DNA of 64,000 bases from NCBI GenBank assembly GCA_002964805.2, contig PUDQ02000003.1:1798001-1862000 (forward strand), in the 5' to 3' direction. Below are positions 11,541 to 23,163 of this stretch, piece by piece. Every line of letters starts with the position of its first letter. The stretch's first letter is position 1. The DNA comes from Trametes villosa. Lineage: Eukaryota > Basidiomycota > Agaricomycetes > Polyporales > Polyporaceae. A program made the position numbers and the translations under genes. Below the pieces are notes generated by a model. The model worked only from the letters and a program-made list of their open reading frames with translations. It ran no database searches and was not told where the DNA came from.

Positions 11541-12806
11541 CTATGATCTTGGGGAAAGAAAAGATTTGGCGTCCGAGTTTTTCGTCACAGCCTTGGGTTT
11601 GTCATCTTCGGGCTTATTAGCTATACTCGGTTGATCGGAATGGGTATGTCGTGTACGAGGAGCACGATCTCTCTTGCTCTCGATGGGCATTCAGTTGGCA
11701 TTATTGACGCACGCACCACTCCCGGATCATGAAGGAGTTGGCGGCAGTACTGTACAGTACTGGTTCGCTCACCCCTAACCCGAGCTGCCCTGAATCCGTG
11801 GTGGCCTAGATATTATAACCGCACCACGACGCTCTCAAACTAGCTTCACATTTCGAGGCCAAGCCGCAAAGACAGTCGCTCTTAAGCTTGTTGAAGGGAG
11901 GTCGAGGCTGGCACGATGAGCGTCCAGACTCAGACGCGCGGAGGTGCGCGCGGGAACTGCGGAGTTCTAACCCTTCTACCAGCTGCCTCCTTCGCGCGTC
12001 TGCTCGCGATTTGCGTGTTCTAAGACCTCTCAGAAACAAACATCGGGAGGACCCAGTGCAAGCTAGTGCGCCCTCACTCCGGATTTAACACTCGAATCGA
12101 TATGGGGCCATGAGAGGATGCTAAACCAGTGGTTTCGACATGCCCGTCGGCTGCAGCTAGTGGCCACCGCCGATCAAACGTCTACCAGCGCGTTCGCAGC
12201 CATGCTCCCGCTCTGGCGACACTCCGAAGGCCTATGTCGTATTATCTCGCGAAGAGGTACGGCTGTGGTGGTTCTGGATCTGCGGAACGAGAAGTTTAAG
12301 ATGTGGTTTCGAATGCGCCCGACAATCTCCCCGGCCAGCGTACCTCGTACCATCGCGTTATACGGCAACTGTTTCTCGATGTCACCGGTGACAGTGATCA
12401 TCTAGGGCTCTCGAAAGAACACCACAAGCGCGTAGAATCAGGTCTGCTTGGGCAGAAGCCTCCTCACCAGGTCACCAGGGCCAGACAGCGCGTCCGAGTC
12501 GTTCGCCGACGGGAATCCCGACCGGCCTCGGATGCCGTTGGTGATTTGCTCACACACACTCTCTATCCTCAGGCTTCAACTTTAACCTAATGTTTATCTT
12601 CTAGCATACCAACGAGATCCCCGATATGCAAAAACCTGTGTCAACCGAAGTTGAAGAGGGGCGGAGTTTCCCGAAGGCTACCAAGCACGACCATATAGCG
12701 AGTCGTTCATCGTGAGTACTCGTTGGTGCGGTCCTTTCCCCTCACTATATTGACGTATCGACTTCCTGCCGACCTTTTATCCTCGAGCTGGTCAGAACTC
12801 GCAAAT
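11541..12806. other. Intergenic stretch without recognised gene
   Basis: 1.27 kb between UbiA paralogue 1 and the first DUF6534 gene. Only short frames with no recognisable motif are present (the longest, at about 12120-12400, resembles nothing I can name). Confidence 0.4.
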
Positions 12807-14874
12807 ATGAGCTCCCCCGCACTAGGCAGTCTTGACCTCAACGGGACCATCGGCATGGGCTACCTCGGTGTTGCGGTCTCTGCAATGTACGCTAGGCATT
12901 GCTTTGATTCTCTGTATCCTTGATAACTTGATACGGCCTCAGGGTATATGGGATTACATGCCTCCAGACGTTCCAGTACTACATGTCCCCCTCTGCAGCC
13001 AAGGATCCGCTCTACCTTCGTGCTACAGTCCGTATCCTTTCTCTTATGGAAGCTTCAGAGGCTGAGGTACGTGGTTTCGTGATTCCCGTAGGTCCTCATA
13101 CTTTGGTAAGTCGTCATCTTGGCCGCCTAATGGAACTGCGAGCTTATGGTAGGCGTCCGCCGGCTTCTAGGGTGCTCGACTCGACCCAAGAGGCCCTTGC
13201 TATTCACATCTGTTACTTCTATCTCATCGATAACTACGCCAATCCCGCCGCACTTGCAGACATTGTCTGGTGAGCAGATATGTCAATAATCGCACACCCA
13301 GCACTGAGCACTCTTCCTTCGTCAGGAGCGTTCCTGTACGTCGTCACTCTTGTTGAGCGCTATGCCACACGGTCGCTCATCGAGTGACCTCACGCAGGGT
13401 GAAGTAATATCGAACGTAGGATTACGACGCATCCCGATTTCCTGGAACACTAACCCTCGATACGTCTCTAGACTTTCATCTTCGTCGTTGTCAAGAGGTA
13501 TGGCCCGCCCAGGAGCTCTGAAATCAAGTGGTCTCATATTGACGCACTTTAGCTTCTTCGTTCTACGCATTTGGCGACGTATGTACTTGGATTGATTTGC
13601 CCAGCACCAGATGATCTGTCGCTGACACTCGTATGGCTTACAGTGAGCAGGAACCTGTTCCTGATAGGAATATGTGTACGTCTCGGCTACCATGCTGATC
13701 CTAGTCCCCATGCTGATGCACCACAGAGCGCATTCATTGTCACTGTCGTAGGTGCGTGGCCGCGTTCACGTATTTCTCAAGTGCACGACCTCATACTGAC
13801 ATGCTTTGCAGTGGTAGAGCTCGGTACGTACTTCGTATCCCTCAAAACGATCCCGCCTCGTCGTCTCACCCTAATTTCGTATCCCGCGAAGTCTACGGCA
13901 TCAGACTGTACGTCCTTCGCACGTCTTGAGTCATTCCCTCCGCTAAACCCGTAACATTCAGCGCACTCTTCACTTCACTGCTGGATGCTGAAGCGAAGCT
14001 GCGGGTACGTCTGTTTCTGCCGGTACCGAACGACCGAGCTCTTACAAGCTTACTAGGTCTATGCATGTGCCAGTCTTGCGCTCATCATCGCCGGGGACTC
14101 GATCATCGTCGGGTCCTTGGTGTACTACCTGCACCGTGGTCGATCCGGACTATCCAAGTGAGTACTGAGAACGACGCCTCCCTCTCGCGTCATCGGCTCA
14201 CATATCGAATGGTGCAGGTCCGACAGTATGATCTCGAGGATCATCTCGATCCTAATCAGCACTAGTTTGCTCTCTTCGTGAGTTCCTCGCTGGCACGGGT
14301 CATGTAGATCGTCGCTCACCGTTTGCCTAGGTTAGTCGTGCTAGTCAACTTGATCTGTGTTAGCACTCAATACTATTATCACCCCCGTGTCAAACGCTTA
14401 TCGCTTCTCGTTTGGCAGTACCTGGTTGCGCCTTCCAAGCTCTATGTTCTTTTCCTCAACATGCTCATGGGAAAGAGTAAGCCTCCCTCCTCCGAAGCCG
14501 CCGCGTCGTGAATGCTGAATAGAGGGTTACCCTGACATTAGTGGACGTGAACGCCGTCCTGACCTCGTGCGTACCACCCTACACGCTAAGTCGTGTTGCC
14601 ACACCTCGCTTACTCCTCGTCCCGGCTTCTTTCGCTGCAGGCTTAACTCCCGTACTTACTACCTACGGGGAAACGCGGACACGATCACGCTCAACGCTCG
14701 CAGCACCCTCCCGCTCCCGGCGTTCTGCGCAGGGGAAAACGAGACGTTCCCAGACTTGTCCACGAACGTCGGAACTACCACCTCGGTAAGTGTTGATTGG
14801 CCATTTGTACTTGCCACCCCCAATTGACGGTTGAATAGACTCTCGATGCGAAGGCCGACTTCGTCGCGGCCTAA
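12807..14874 (+). CDS. DUF6534 seven-transmembrane protein 1
   Basis: Fungal seven-helix membrane protein of unknown function. The frame can be carried through about 20 short exons. It starts MSSPALGSLDLNGTIGMGYL, followed by YGITCLQTFQYYMS, WVLDSTQEALAIHICYFYLI, NYANPAALADIVW, an 18-nt exon at about 13398-13415 (GEVISN), TFIFVVVKSFFVLRIWR, RNLFLIGIC, then the DUF6534 half: VYACASLALIIAGDSIIVGS, YYLHRGRSGLSK, SDSMISRIISILISTSLLS, YLVAPSKLYVLFLNML, DVNAVLTS and LNSRTYYLRG, with a polar tail. At first sight the middle looks frameshifted, but recognising the 18-nt exon removes the problem. It differs most from the five other copies and is the only one on the plus strand next to UbiA paralogue 1. 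No ligand or partner is known for the family. Confidence 0.83.
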
Positions 14875-15227
14875 AGGACAACGGTGGGCGTGTTCGATGT
14901 GGAATTAAGAACGGTTTCCTGGTTTCGTCGACCATGAAGCCATGGCGGCGGACGCCTGCCCTCCTCTACACTCACGCGAGTTCAGGATGACGACGTAGAT
15001 GACCTTGTTCGGATTTTGTCGCAGCTGCGCTGTTGTGGAGTGTTCCGGTATGGATGTACACAGCGACGAGTTCGCTTCGCGCTCTTATGCTATTTGACTA
15101 CCGCACCGTAGCTCACAGGCTCCCGAACGGTTGCAAATGGCTCCTACTTGTGCTCGCGTGGACGCCAGTCCATCTGCTCGACAACTTCTCACCACGGAGT
15201 TCCGTGTGAAGGCCTCCTGTGAGTCCC

Positions 15228-17520
15228 TCAGACCTTCTCCGATATATCCGCCTCCGCCGTCGAACCCTCGGAGCTACGCTCAGGGAGCGTATCCTCGACG
15301 CTCTCGGTACCGCGCGGAGAGGGCAGAGAGACAGAGACGCGACTCCGCTACGTGAATTCAACATCAGCATGGCGCACGAGACGGAAGGACAGCAACGGCG
15401 CGCGTACCTGCGGCGCGAACCAAGAGCCGGTAGGGGTGTCGTGCGACGGGGAGCTCTTCCCTCGCGTCCCCTCCAGGCGCGAGGTGTTGACCTCGCAGCC
15501 CATGCGCGTCGACAGCCCCTGCCGGGAGTTGAGCCTGCGAGACGTTTGGGGAGGAGGGCGTGAGCGATTCTGGTGCGCGGGAAGATGGCGCGAGGGACGT
15601 ACACGGCCATAACCGCGTTGCAGTACACTGCAGCGCGTGTGTTAGTATTGTAGGTAGCAGGTGAGCAGAGGCGAACGCACCCTTGTTGCTGACGATGCTG
15701 ATCGCGCCATAAACGAACGTGTGCGGCATTGCGAGGCTCTATGATCACCAGACGAATGTGTTCAGGCTACCGAGCGAACGTCTCCGGAAAGTCGGTACTT
15801 ACGAAGATGAACACCGAGATTCCGATGATGCTAGAGCCAGGTTAGCTTCGCAGTCACACCGGGCCGGTAGGAAGCGAAGTGTAATACCTCGTTGCGAGGC
15901 CTAGCTCATGGCGTGTTAGCGTATGCATCGGAACGCGGAGCGTATGAGTGCCCGTACCTGTGTTGACGGTGTACAGAACCATGGTCGTGATCACATTGTC
16001 ACTGCTGCAGGTAACGACGTCAGCGATACTCTCTTATACTGCCGGGAGCTGCGATTTACCGCCGGAAACCTGTACGGCTGCGAAGGAGCGGTACAACGAG
16101 CGCAGCGGTCAGGATTGTGTCTGTGAATAGGTCGCACCCAAAGCTCCCGGAAGAAACGATCCGCTGCAACGGAAACCGGAGTAAGATGAGGTGAAGGATA
16201 GTAGCGCGACAGATCGCTCACGCTGAAGGACAGGAAGGACTGCAAGTATGTTGCTCGGAAGCTGTTTTTGCGACGCGTGAGTGCGAAGGGCAGACAGAGC
16301 GGATGGCGAAGTACACACCCTTTGATGCATGTAGCTGGAGGTACGCGTGAGTATTTGGGAGCGTAAGCGAGGGCATAGAGAAACTCACCGATTAGAAAGC
16401 CTGCAGGTTAGGGGTTAAATATTAGCGAGGGGAAGCGTTGAAACAGTAGGGAACGCCTGACCGACTCTCCCGAGCATGAATATAGCCTGGTGGTGCGGTC
16501 AGTATGCCGACGAGCCTGTGCACTAGGCAACGCGAGACTCACCGCGGCTGCGAGGGCCAGCTTATGGCCCGCTCCAACTGAATTTCGCGATCTCTTGATG
16601 TCAGCGAGCGGGAGGAGAGGGGGTCGGGTGTTTCAACATACACAGATAGACTCGGCGAACATAGAATCTGTGGGAACAATGCTGTCAAGCTGAGGGGGCG
16701 CGGAGACGAAGGCCTGGAACAACGCACAGCTGGGCGATAATAGTAGTAACTCCCTGGAAAATCAGTAGTAGACGTGTTGGCGTTGCGGTTGGAGTAGGCT
16801 CGTGGACAACGTACCGTGATCGGCAGAAAAGCCTAGGAGGTAACCAGGATCAGACTCGCCAAACTGGGTAACCGTAGACATAAGTACGTCAACTGACCTT
16901 CAAGGATCTACAGAACGAGTGACCGTCAGCAACGTAGGCCCCAAGAAACCGCGAGCACGATACGTACACATGGAAGACTTGAATACCGATGGGGTTGAAG
17001 TAGTTCGTGACCAGGTAGAAGTAGCTGGAGCATAGCGGGCGGCCGTCAGCGAGGGGGCATGGCCTAGAACAGGAGCGCCACTGACCATGCGTCAATGGAG
17101 AACGCGGTGTGTACCGTATCGAGGGCGCTGACATGGGTTTAGCTGGCGACCCGACCCGGATTCGTAGACTCTCACAAGAGGACAACTACCTGACGAGGCG
17201 CCGTCAGTACAAGAGCATCTACAGCCGGAAGGTTCGACGTGATACTCACAAGACCCTTCAGCAAGGAGATGTCGTTGTGGTACGTTTGGAAGTACCGGTA
17301 CGTCTGGTGTACCGAAAGACCGTACAACCTATACAGAAACCGAGAAGAAGTCAGCGCTGTACGTGTACGATAGCAAAGGCCGTTCCTACATAGTCGAGAA
17401 AACTGTACCCAGGAGTAGAGTGCCCAGAAAGCTTGTGGCTGCTCCAAGCTCTGACGCCAGCCCAGGGAACAAGGCTGCGAGTGGGTTCTCCGAAGCGAGG
17501 CTGACAGGAACAGCGTTCAT
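15228..17520 (-). CDS. DUF6534 seven-transmembrane protein 2
   Basis: About 354 residues in about 22 exons, every junction in phase. From the start: MNAVPVSLASENPL then SFLGTLLLGTVFSTM, LYGLSVHQTYRYFQTY, ALDTVHTAFSIDAW, CYFYLVTNYFNPIGIQVFHV, then a 10-nt exon at 16898-16907 (VSLK across its borders), AFLPIT, GVTTIIAQL, FYVRRVYL, a 12-nt exon at 16389-16400, FRATYLQSFLSFS, CDLFTDTILTAALVVPLLRS, SDNVITTMVLYTVNTG, SLAMPHTFVYGAISIVSNKG, VYCNAVMAV, LNSRQGLSTRMGCE and an acidic tail ending ISEKV. The pattern is seven hydrophobic helices with a cytosolic C-tail, as in other DUF6534 proteins. It is the closest paralogue of the gene at 20856-23163, and both lie in a duplicated unit of about 4.4 kb. 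Function unknown. Confidence 0.87.
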
Positions 17521-19620
17521 TTCCCTGGTGTTGTATGAGATAGAAGTGAGATGGAGATGTCGGGAGGCTGGAAGTGAAGGACGACGCTCTCTGACCTTAT
17601 ACGCCGCAGCATACTCCAAGCAGGATACTTCGATGTCTCGCGGCGGTAGTATAGCCCATGTTGAGCGCGAAGCACTCGCAGGCGGTACGCCTTGAGGAGC
17701 CTCAACTCCCACCACTAGCAGCAGGAAGCCTGCTCCCGCAAGGAAGAACGAGTCGAAACGGTGCTGATGAAACAGTAGCTGTCCTTCCCTTTGCTTCTCC
17801 GAACATGCGCTGGCTCTTCCTCTTATGTGGGTCCAGCCGTCGGCTCCCGGTCGACTTGAGATCAGTGTACAAGCACACCGCTTTGAGTGTCCAGCATGAT
17901 ATCGATGATGATCAACACAGCCCGACACAGGTGGCCTTTGAGAATAGGACGTTCACATTCAAGGTGCTTGTGATATGAACTGTACGTATGGTCTTCTCCG
18001 ACATAGGACGTAGGATGCCTGAACGGCGAGGATGGAGTACAGTGACATGAGGGTCAGTACCAAACAAGAAGGGGGCATTCGGCGGGTCGGATTCCGCGCG
18101 AGGGCTCGAGCGCTTCTCCTTCTCGCTCTTTGATCTCGACGACCATGTGCGCATGCTCTGCCGCACTCACTCACCCACTCGCCTCAGCTTCGTCGTCTGC
18201 GCCCGCGCGTGTCTATTTTCTATTTTCTGTGCCCCGCGAAACCATCTGTTCTAGGACTCAGCGCCGCATGCTCCCGGCGCATCCACCCAGTGACGTTGTA
18301 AGCCGACACCAGGTACTGGCTACTTGTACAATGCTGAATGCACATCTGGGGCTTAAGGTTTTTCGACAACGTCCTCGATAGCCCTTTTTTGCGAACTCCT
18401 GGCGCCCCGATTTTATTTATGGAGGCACCCGTCTATCAATACGATCGGGCGGTGTCTTTGTATCTCACAAAGCTCTTGGGCCGAGCACCTCGAGCAAATG
18501 GCGAAGTTCGTCGATGCCCAACAGCTGCTCAGCGTCTGGGGTGGTTCTTCTGTCTTCTATCTCATCATCCCAACACGCTCGGGGAATAGCTATCATTGAA
18601 CGTGAAGTATCAAGATCAAGATTCCTCCGCTCTGCGCCATCATCTGCCATGCTCCCTCGCACGGCGCCTTCAGCTACTCGCGCCCCACCAGCATCGGCGG
18701 CCTCTCGGAGTGCCGATGGGATCCCAGAGAAGCATCTTAGATCAGTCAACAAACTCGAAGAATGGCTTCCTCAGCGAGATCGCTTTCCGCATCATGGAAC
18801 TTAGGGCCGCAGGTGGCCGATGCGCCATTTGTCTCTTCACGAGCATAGCTGACCGAGATCTAAACAGCCCCTATCATAGGAATTCGGTTAAAGTCTGAAG
18901 CTTCGAGCAGACCAGAGTCCGCCTTGCGTAACAATCATGAAGCGCGGCGAAGCCGATGCGTCTTCAACTGCTGTAGTGATACCGCCACGCCTACACCGCC
19001 ATAACCCGATCCCGCGGTATGTAGGCCCCGCCCATGGTTCCTCTTACTGTTCGACATACTGACAATAAACTTGGCCAGTTTCCAACCAGCTTCCGCTGCT
19101 GTGATATCTTGATTCTTCAGCATCGCGGCGCCCCTCGAGCACGGCCGAACAACTCTCATGCCACCGTGATAGGTCCCGACCACTCGAACAACGCGTGGAA
19201 ACCATCGAAGGCCAACTCAAAAACGGCGCCAGGCACGAGCAGTCTCGATCATATCCCTGTCTGGAGAGGCGGCGGGCGGCGTGTGCTCGGACCGCTTCGG
19301 TCCATTCTGTAGCAGAGGTGAGTACCCCGGCCGGTCCGTTCTCCGCATCGTCCAAGCGCGGTGTTCCACGGACCTTTTCTCTTCTCTGTGTCATAGGGGT
19401 TTGTTCCGACCCGCCGACCTTGTTCATCTTTGTATACTGCTCCTCTGGATCACGGACGAGGAGAGTCATGCGGACAGGAGAGGTTCCTGTCCAACACCAG
19501 GGTCCGCAGTGCTCTGTGCGAGCTGGTCGTGGAGAGACAGCGTCGATATCGCGCTCGTTCCGGATCGATCAGCAGTGCTATGCGAGGATTGCAGAGCTAT
19601 GCGCAGCTGTTTCTCGTGCG
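15228..19620. repeat. Tandem segmental duplication, unit 1 (partner 20856-25350)
   Basis: The DUF6534 gene and the DNA upstream of it match the second unit in order and orientation, with many substitutions. Landmarks outside the gene: 18555-18670 with 24200-24315, 18950-19035 with 24640-24725, 19240-19330 with 24950-25045. Boundaries are approximate because similarity fades at the ends. Confidence 0.7.
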
Positions 19621-20855
19621 CCATTGTGAACTGACCCACGCAGGCACACGGCAAGCACTCAGTACGCGTCCATGGCGCCACGCGTCCAATACGCCAACCG
19701 AGGAGATGTGACATGCGTGGACCGCACATTTCGCTGGGTGCATCGCGTGCCACATCCGGGCAACGCATGCGACAGAGGCGAGGGGTACGCAAATCCGCGA
19801 ACGCTGGGTGCACGAGGGGTCGCTCTGGCTGTGGGCACTCATGCGCCTCGAGCTCTCCGTATGCCATCCCTCGGTATCGTCGTCTTCTACCGCACTCGCC
19901 TCGGACGTGCCACAGAATTTGTCCGCCGCGCTTTGCCGGACTAAGAATCCTGACGTCTACCCTCTCCGATGCCTTCGGCACGGACTTGGTATTGGGAACG
20001 AGCTCTACCTTTAATCGATCGTGCTACACCTCCTGCCCCGCCTCCAGCCTACGCCCTACCTGTATTCCGACTATCGCGAGCTACAGTCCTCGTTCGGCCA
20101 TCCGCTTCTCGACCTCTGCAAGTCGAACCACGAGCATCATCGCCTAGACGAGGCTGTGACTGCCGTGTCACTCGTGCAGCAGGAAGAGGCGGGCGAGGTC
20201 ATCCCCTCCACAATGGTGCAGTTAGGCAGCCCGACACCCCCAAACAAAACGGGAGCGTGCGAGTCAACACGACGTCCTTGGCAGACCTGTGCCTCATCCC
20301 GACCTCATCCAGTCGATCTGCGCATGCACGAAGGTACCTCATACGCCTAGACGGACGGCACCGTATACCGTGAGCGTCTTGACAGGCCGCCTATCAGAAA
20401 ATTTCAAGGGAATTGTGGGTCCTCATGGGATTTTGATATCGGTACTAGTACAGTTGCGCCGCACGTCTCAAGGCTGCGCGCATGTGCATGTATGCGAAGC
20501 TTGGCCTGCGGTTAGCAGTCATACAGCGAGCCCTTGTGGTGTTTTTGTTGTGCCGGATGCACCGGAAAGTGCTAGATGAAAAGGGGGCTAGAGATGAGAA
20601 GGACGTGGTCGATAGTCAAGAGCTGGGATACCCTAAGCACTGGTTTGCGCTGGCAGCGACGCGGTAAACGCTAGCCCTCAAGCTGTTAGTTCCGCGCTAT
20701 TCATCTACGTCCGCCGAGTGTCCCTCCACCGACTATATCCCCAGTATCAGTCCCTCGTCGCAAGGATATACTGCGCACATATAGTAAAAGACTCAATGAA
20801 ATCTCGTCGCTGTATGTTCTACTTCCTACCAGGGAGACTTATCCGAAGGCTTCCA
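17521..20855. other. Spacer of duplicated unit 1 with decayed TPR-CHAT material
   Basis: No intact gene. From about 18200 to 19620 the plus strand is recognisably similar to 23900-25350, so it belongs to a duplicated unit. Pieces near 19060-19130 resemble the TPR part, and 19680-19940 the CHAT core, of CHAT genes, but no frame stays open. 19940-20855 holds helical TPR-like fragments (around 20020-20220) and nothing else I can name. Confidence 0.5.
19680..19940 (+). pseudogene. Decayed CHAT-domain remnant
   Basis: Nucleotides around 19737-19762 and 19806-19858 align by eye with the intact CHAT gene at 2262-2287 and 2325-2380, for example the shared run CTCATGCGCCTCGA and the block around the catalytic His codon. 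The frame is broken and the Cys block is not intact. It is a relic of a local CHAT duplication. Confidence 0.55.
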
Positions 20856-23163
20856 TCAGACCTTGTCCGACTCGTCCGCTTCCGTTGTCGTGCCCCCAGA
20901 GCTACCCTCAGGGATGGTGTCCCCCACGATATCGATACCCCGCGGAGAAGGCAGAGAGACGGAGATGCGACTCCGCTGCGCGAAGTCAGACTTGAGCATG
21001 CAGTAGGGGCCAGCGGGAGAGCAACAGCGTGCGTACCTGCGGTGCAAACCACGAACCTGTAGGTGTTTCCTGCGAAGACGCCTTCCCTCGCTGGCCTTCT
21101 GGACGCGAAGTGTTGACTTCGCAGCCCATCCGCGCTGAAAGTCCCTGGCGGGAGTTCAACCTGCGAGACGCATCGACAGGCTGCGTCAGCGCCCTTCGTG
21201 CGCCCGAAGACGGTTCGAAGGACGTACACGGCCATCACTGCGTTGCAATACACTGTATAGTATGCTCGTAAGTGGAACACATAAGCCAGTAGGAATGTGA
21301 CGCACCCTTGCTCCCGACAATACTGAGAGTACCGTAGACGAACGTGTGCGGCGCTGCGAGGCTCTGTCAGGACCGGACGGTAGTATCAGTGGCAGCCAAA
21401 TGCGCCAGCTCCGGGGAGTCGGAACTCACGAAGATGAATACTAATATTGCAATGATGCTATTGTCATATTAGCTGCACGCTACCGGGTCGGTAGAAAACC
21501 ATGCGCGTTACCTCGTCGCGAGACCTGGTGGCACCAAGATATATCAGAGTGTATATCGCCCGGCGAGACGTCCTAGTGTACGCACCAGTGTTCACGGTGT
21601 ACAGGACGATGGTCTTGATCACATTGTCACTTCTTCGGGTGGGACAGCGTCAGCGATGCAGTTTGGTACTAACCAGGGTTGCGACTCACCGCTGGAAGCC
21701 GGTACGGCTGCGAAGGAGCGGCACGACAAGCGCCACGGTCAAAATCGTGTCGGTGAATAAATCGCACCCGAAGCTCCCGGATGAAACGATTCGCTGCAAT
21801 TGCGGCCGGCGTGAGATATAGGGTCTTCTGAGAATCGATGAATAGGGGAACCCTGAGCCTCACGCTGAACGACAGGAAGGACTGCAGGTCTGCTGCTTGG
21901 AAGCTGTCATAGTGACGAGTGAGTACGAAGTATAACAAGGGAAGGCGGGTAGACGCACCCCTTGATACATGTTGCTAGAGATTCGTGTGAGCGTTCTCGG
22001 ACGAGGGCGAAGGCATACACAAGCTCACCAATTAGGAAGCCTAGCACACACGTTCAACTATCAGCTTAGAAAAGCGCTGAAAGCGCAGGAGAACAGCCGA
22101 CCGATCTTTCCGAGCATGAATACGGCCTAACGCGTTGGCATGATGCGGTTAGTAAACTGATTATAAGCCTAGAACGTGTCAGTAAGGCGAAACTTACCAC
22201 GGCGATGAGCACCAGTTTATGTCCGGCGCCGACTTTGATTCCAGATCTGAGCTCGCGCAAACAGAGGCGATTGAAGGTACCAACGCACATAGATAGACTC
22301 TGCGAACATAGAACCTGTTGGGATAATGTCGTCACGCTCCGGCGGCACTGAGATGAGAACCGGAACGACGTACAGCTGGGTTAGGGTACTGATAGCTCCC
22401 TAAGGAGGCAGTAGTACACGAATTAGAATCACCAAAGTACAAGGATGACAGGATACATACCGTGAGCGGCAGGTAGGCCTGCGAGGCGGCAAAGGTAAGG
22501 TTTGACGAACCGAGTACCGTTGATATTGGTACGTCTACAGACTCACCTTCACGGATCTACATAGCGAGTCGCCGTTAGTAATGCGGGGAGTCGCAAGGAC
22601 GACTTAGTACGTACATATGAACAACTTGAATACCGATGGGGTTGAAGTAGTTCGTAACCATGTAGAAGTAGCTAAATCATAGGCGGACGTCAGCGATGCA
22701 GCGAGGCCTACAACCAGAGCACGGCTGACCATGCATCAATGGACAATGCGGTGTATACAGTATCGAGGGCGCTGGCATAGAGTTAGATGACGGCGCCATC
22801 CGGAGTCGTACAATCTCACCAGAGGACAACAACCTTGCATGGCGCCGTCAGCATGGGGCATTTATTAGAGGCGTTGACATGTTACTCACGAGCCCCTTCA
22901 GCAAATAGATGTCGTTGGGATACGTTTGGAAGTACCGGTACGTCTGGTGAACTGAAAGGCCGTACAACCTGCAAGGGAATCGAGATGACATCAGCAGCAT
23001 GTACGGATGATGGTGAGGGCGGTAACCTGTACATGGTCGAGAAAACCGTGCCCAGCAGCATCGCCCCAAGAAAGCTTCTAACTGACCCAAGTTCCGACTC
23101 AAATCCCGGAAATAAGACAGTAAGAGGGTTGTCCGAAGCAAGACTGACAGGAGCGGAGATCAT
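20856..23163 (-). CDS. DUF6534 seven-transmembrane protein 3
   Basis: Tandem paralogue of the 15228-17520 gene with the same exon plan of about 22 exons. It starts MISAPVSLASDNPL, then FLGAMLLGTVFSTM, YGLSVHQTYRYFQTY, ALDTVYTALSIDAW, CYFYMVTNYFNPIGIQVVH, a 10-nt exon, AYLPLT, GAISTLTQL, FYVRRVYL, FGAGHKLVLIAV, FQAADLQSFLSFS, CDLFTDTILTVALVVPLLRS, VYCNAVMAV, LNSRQGLSARMGCE, and a tail ending EADESDKV. All junctions examined keep the frame and no stop was met, so the gene looks functional despite clear divergence from its partner. An early acceptor ends in AAG rather than CAG/TAG (near 22838). Function unknown. Confidence 0.86.

Noticed and set aside
12118..12590. Possible P450 remnant downstream of UbiA paralogue 1
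   Set aside because: Scattered resemblance only; none of the P450 signature motifs could be located.
13318..13480. Apparent frameshifts in the first DUF6534 gene
   Set aside because: An 18-nt exon between two introns restores the frame, as in the paralogues, so the gene was not called a pseudogene.
16801..16860. Apparent premature TAG in the DUF6534 gene at 15228-17520
   Set aside because: The TAG is the acceptor of an intron (CAG in the tandem paralogue); with correct splicing the frame is open.
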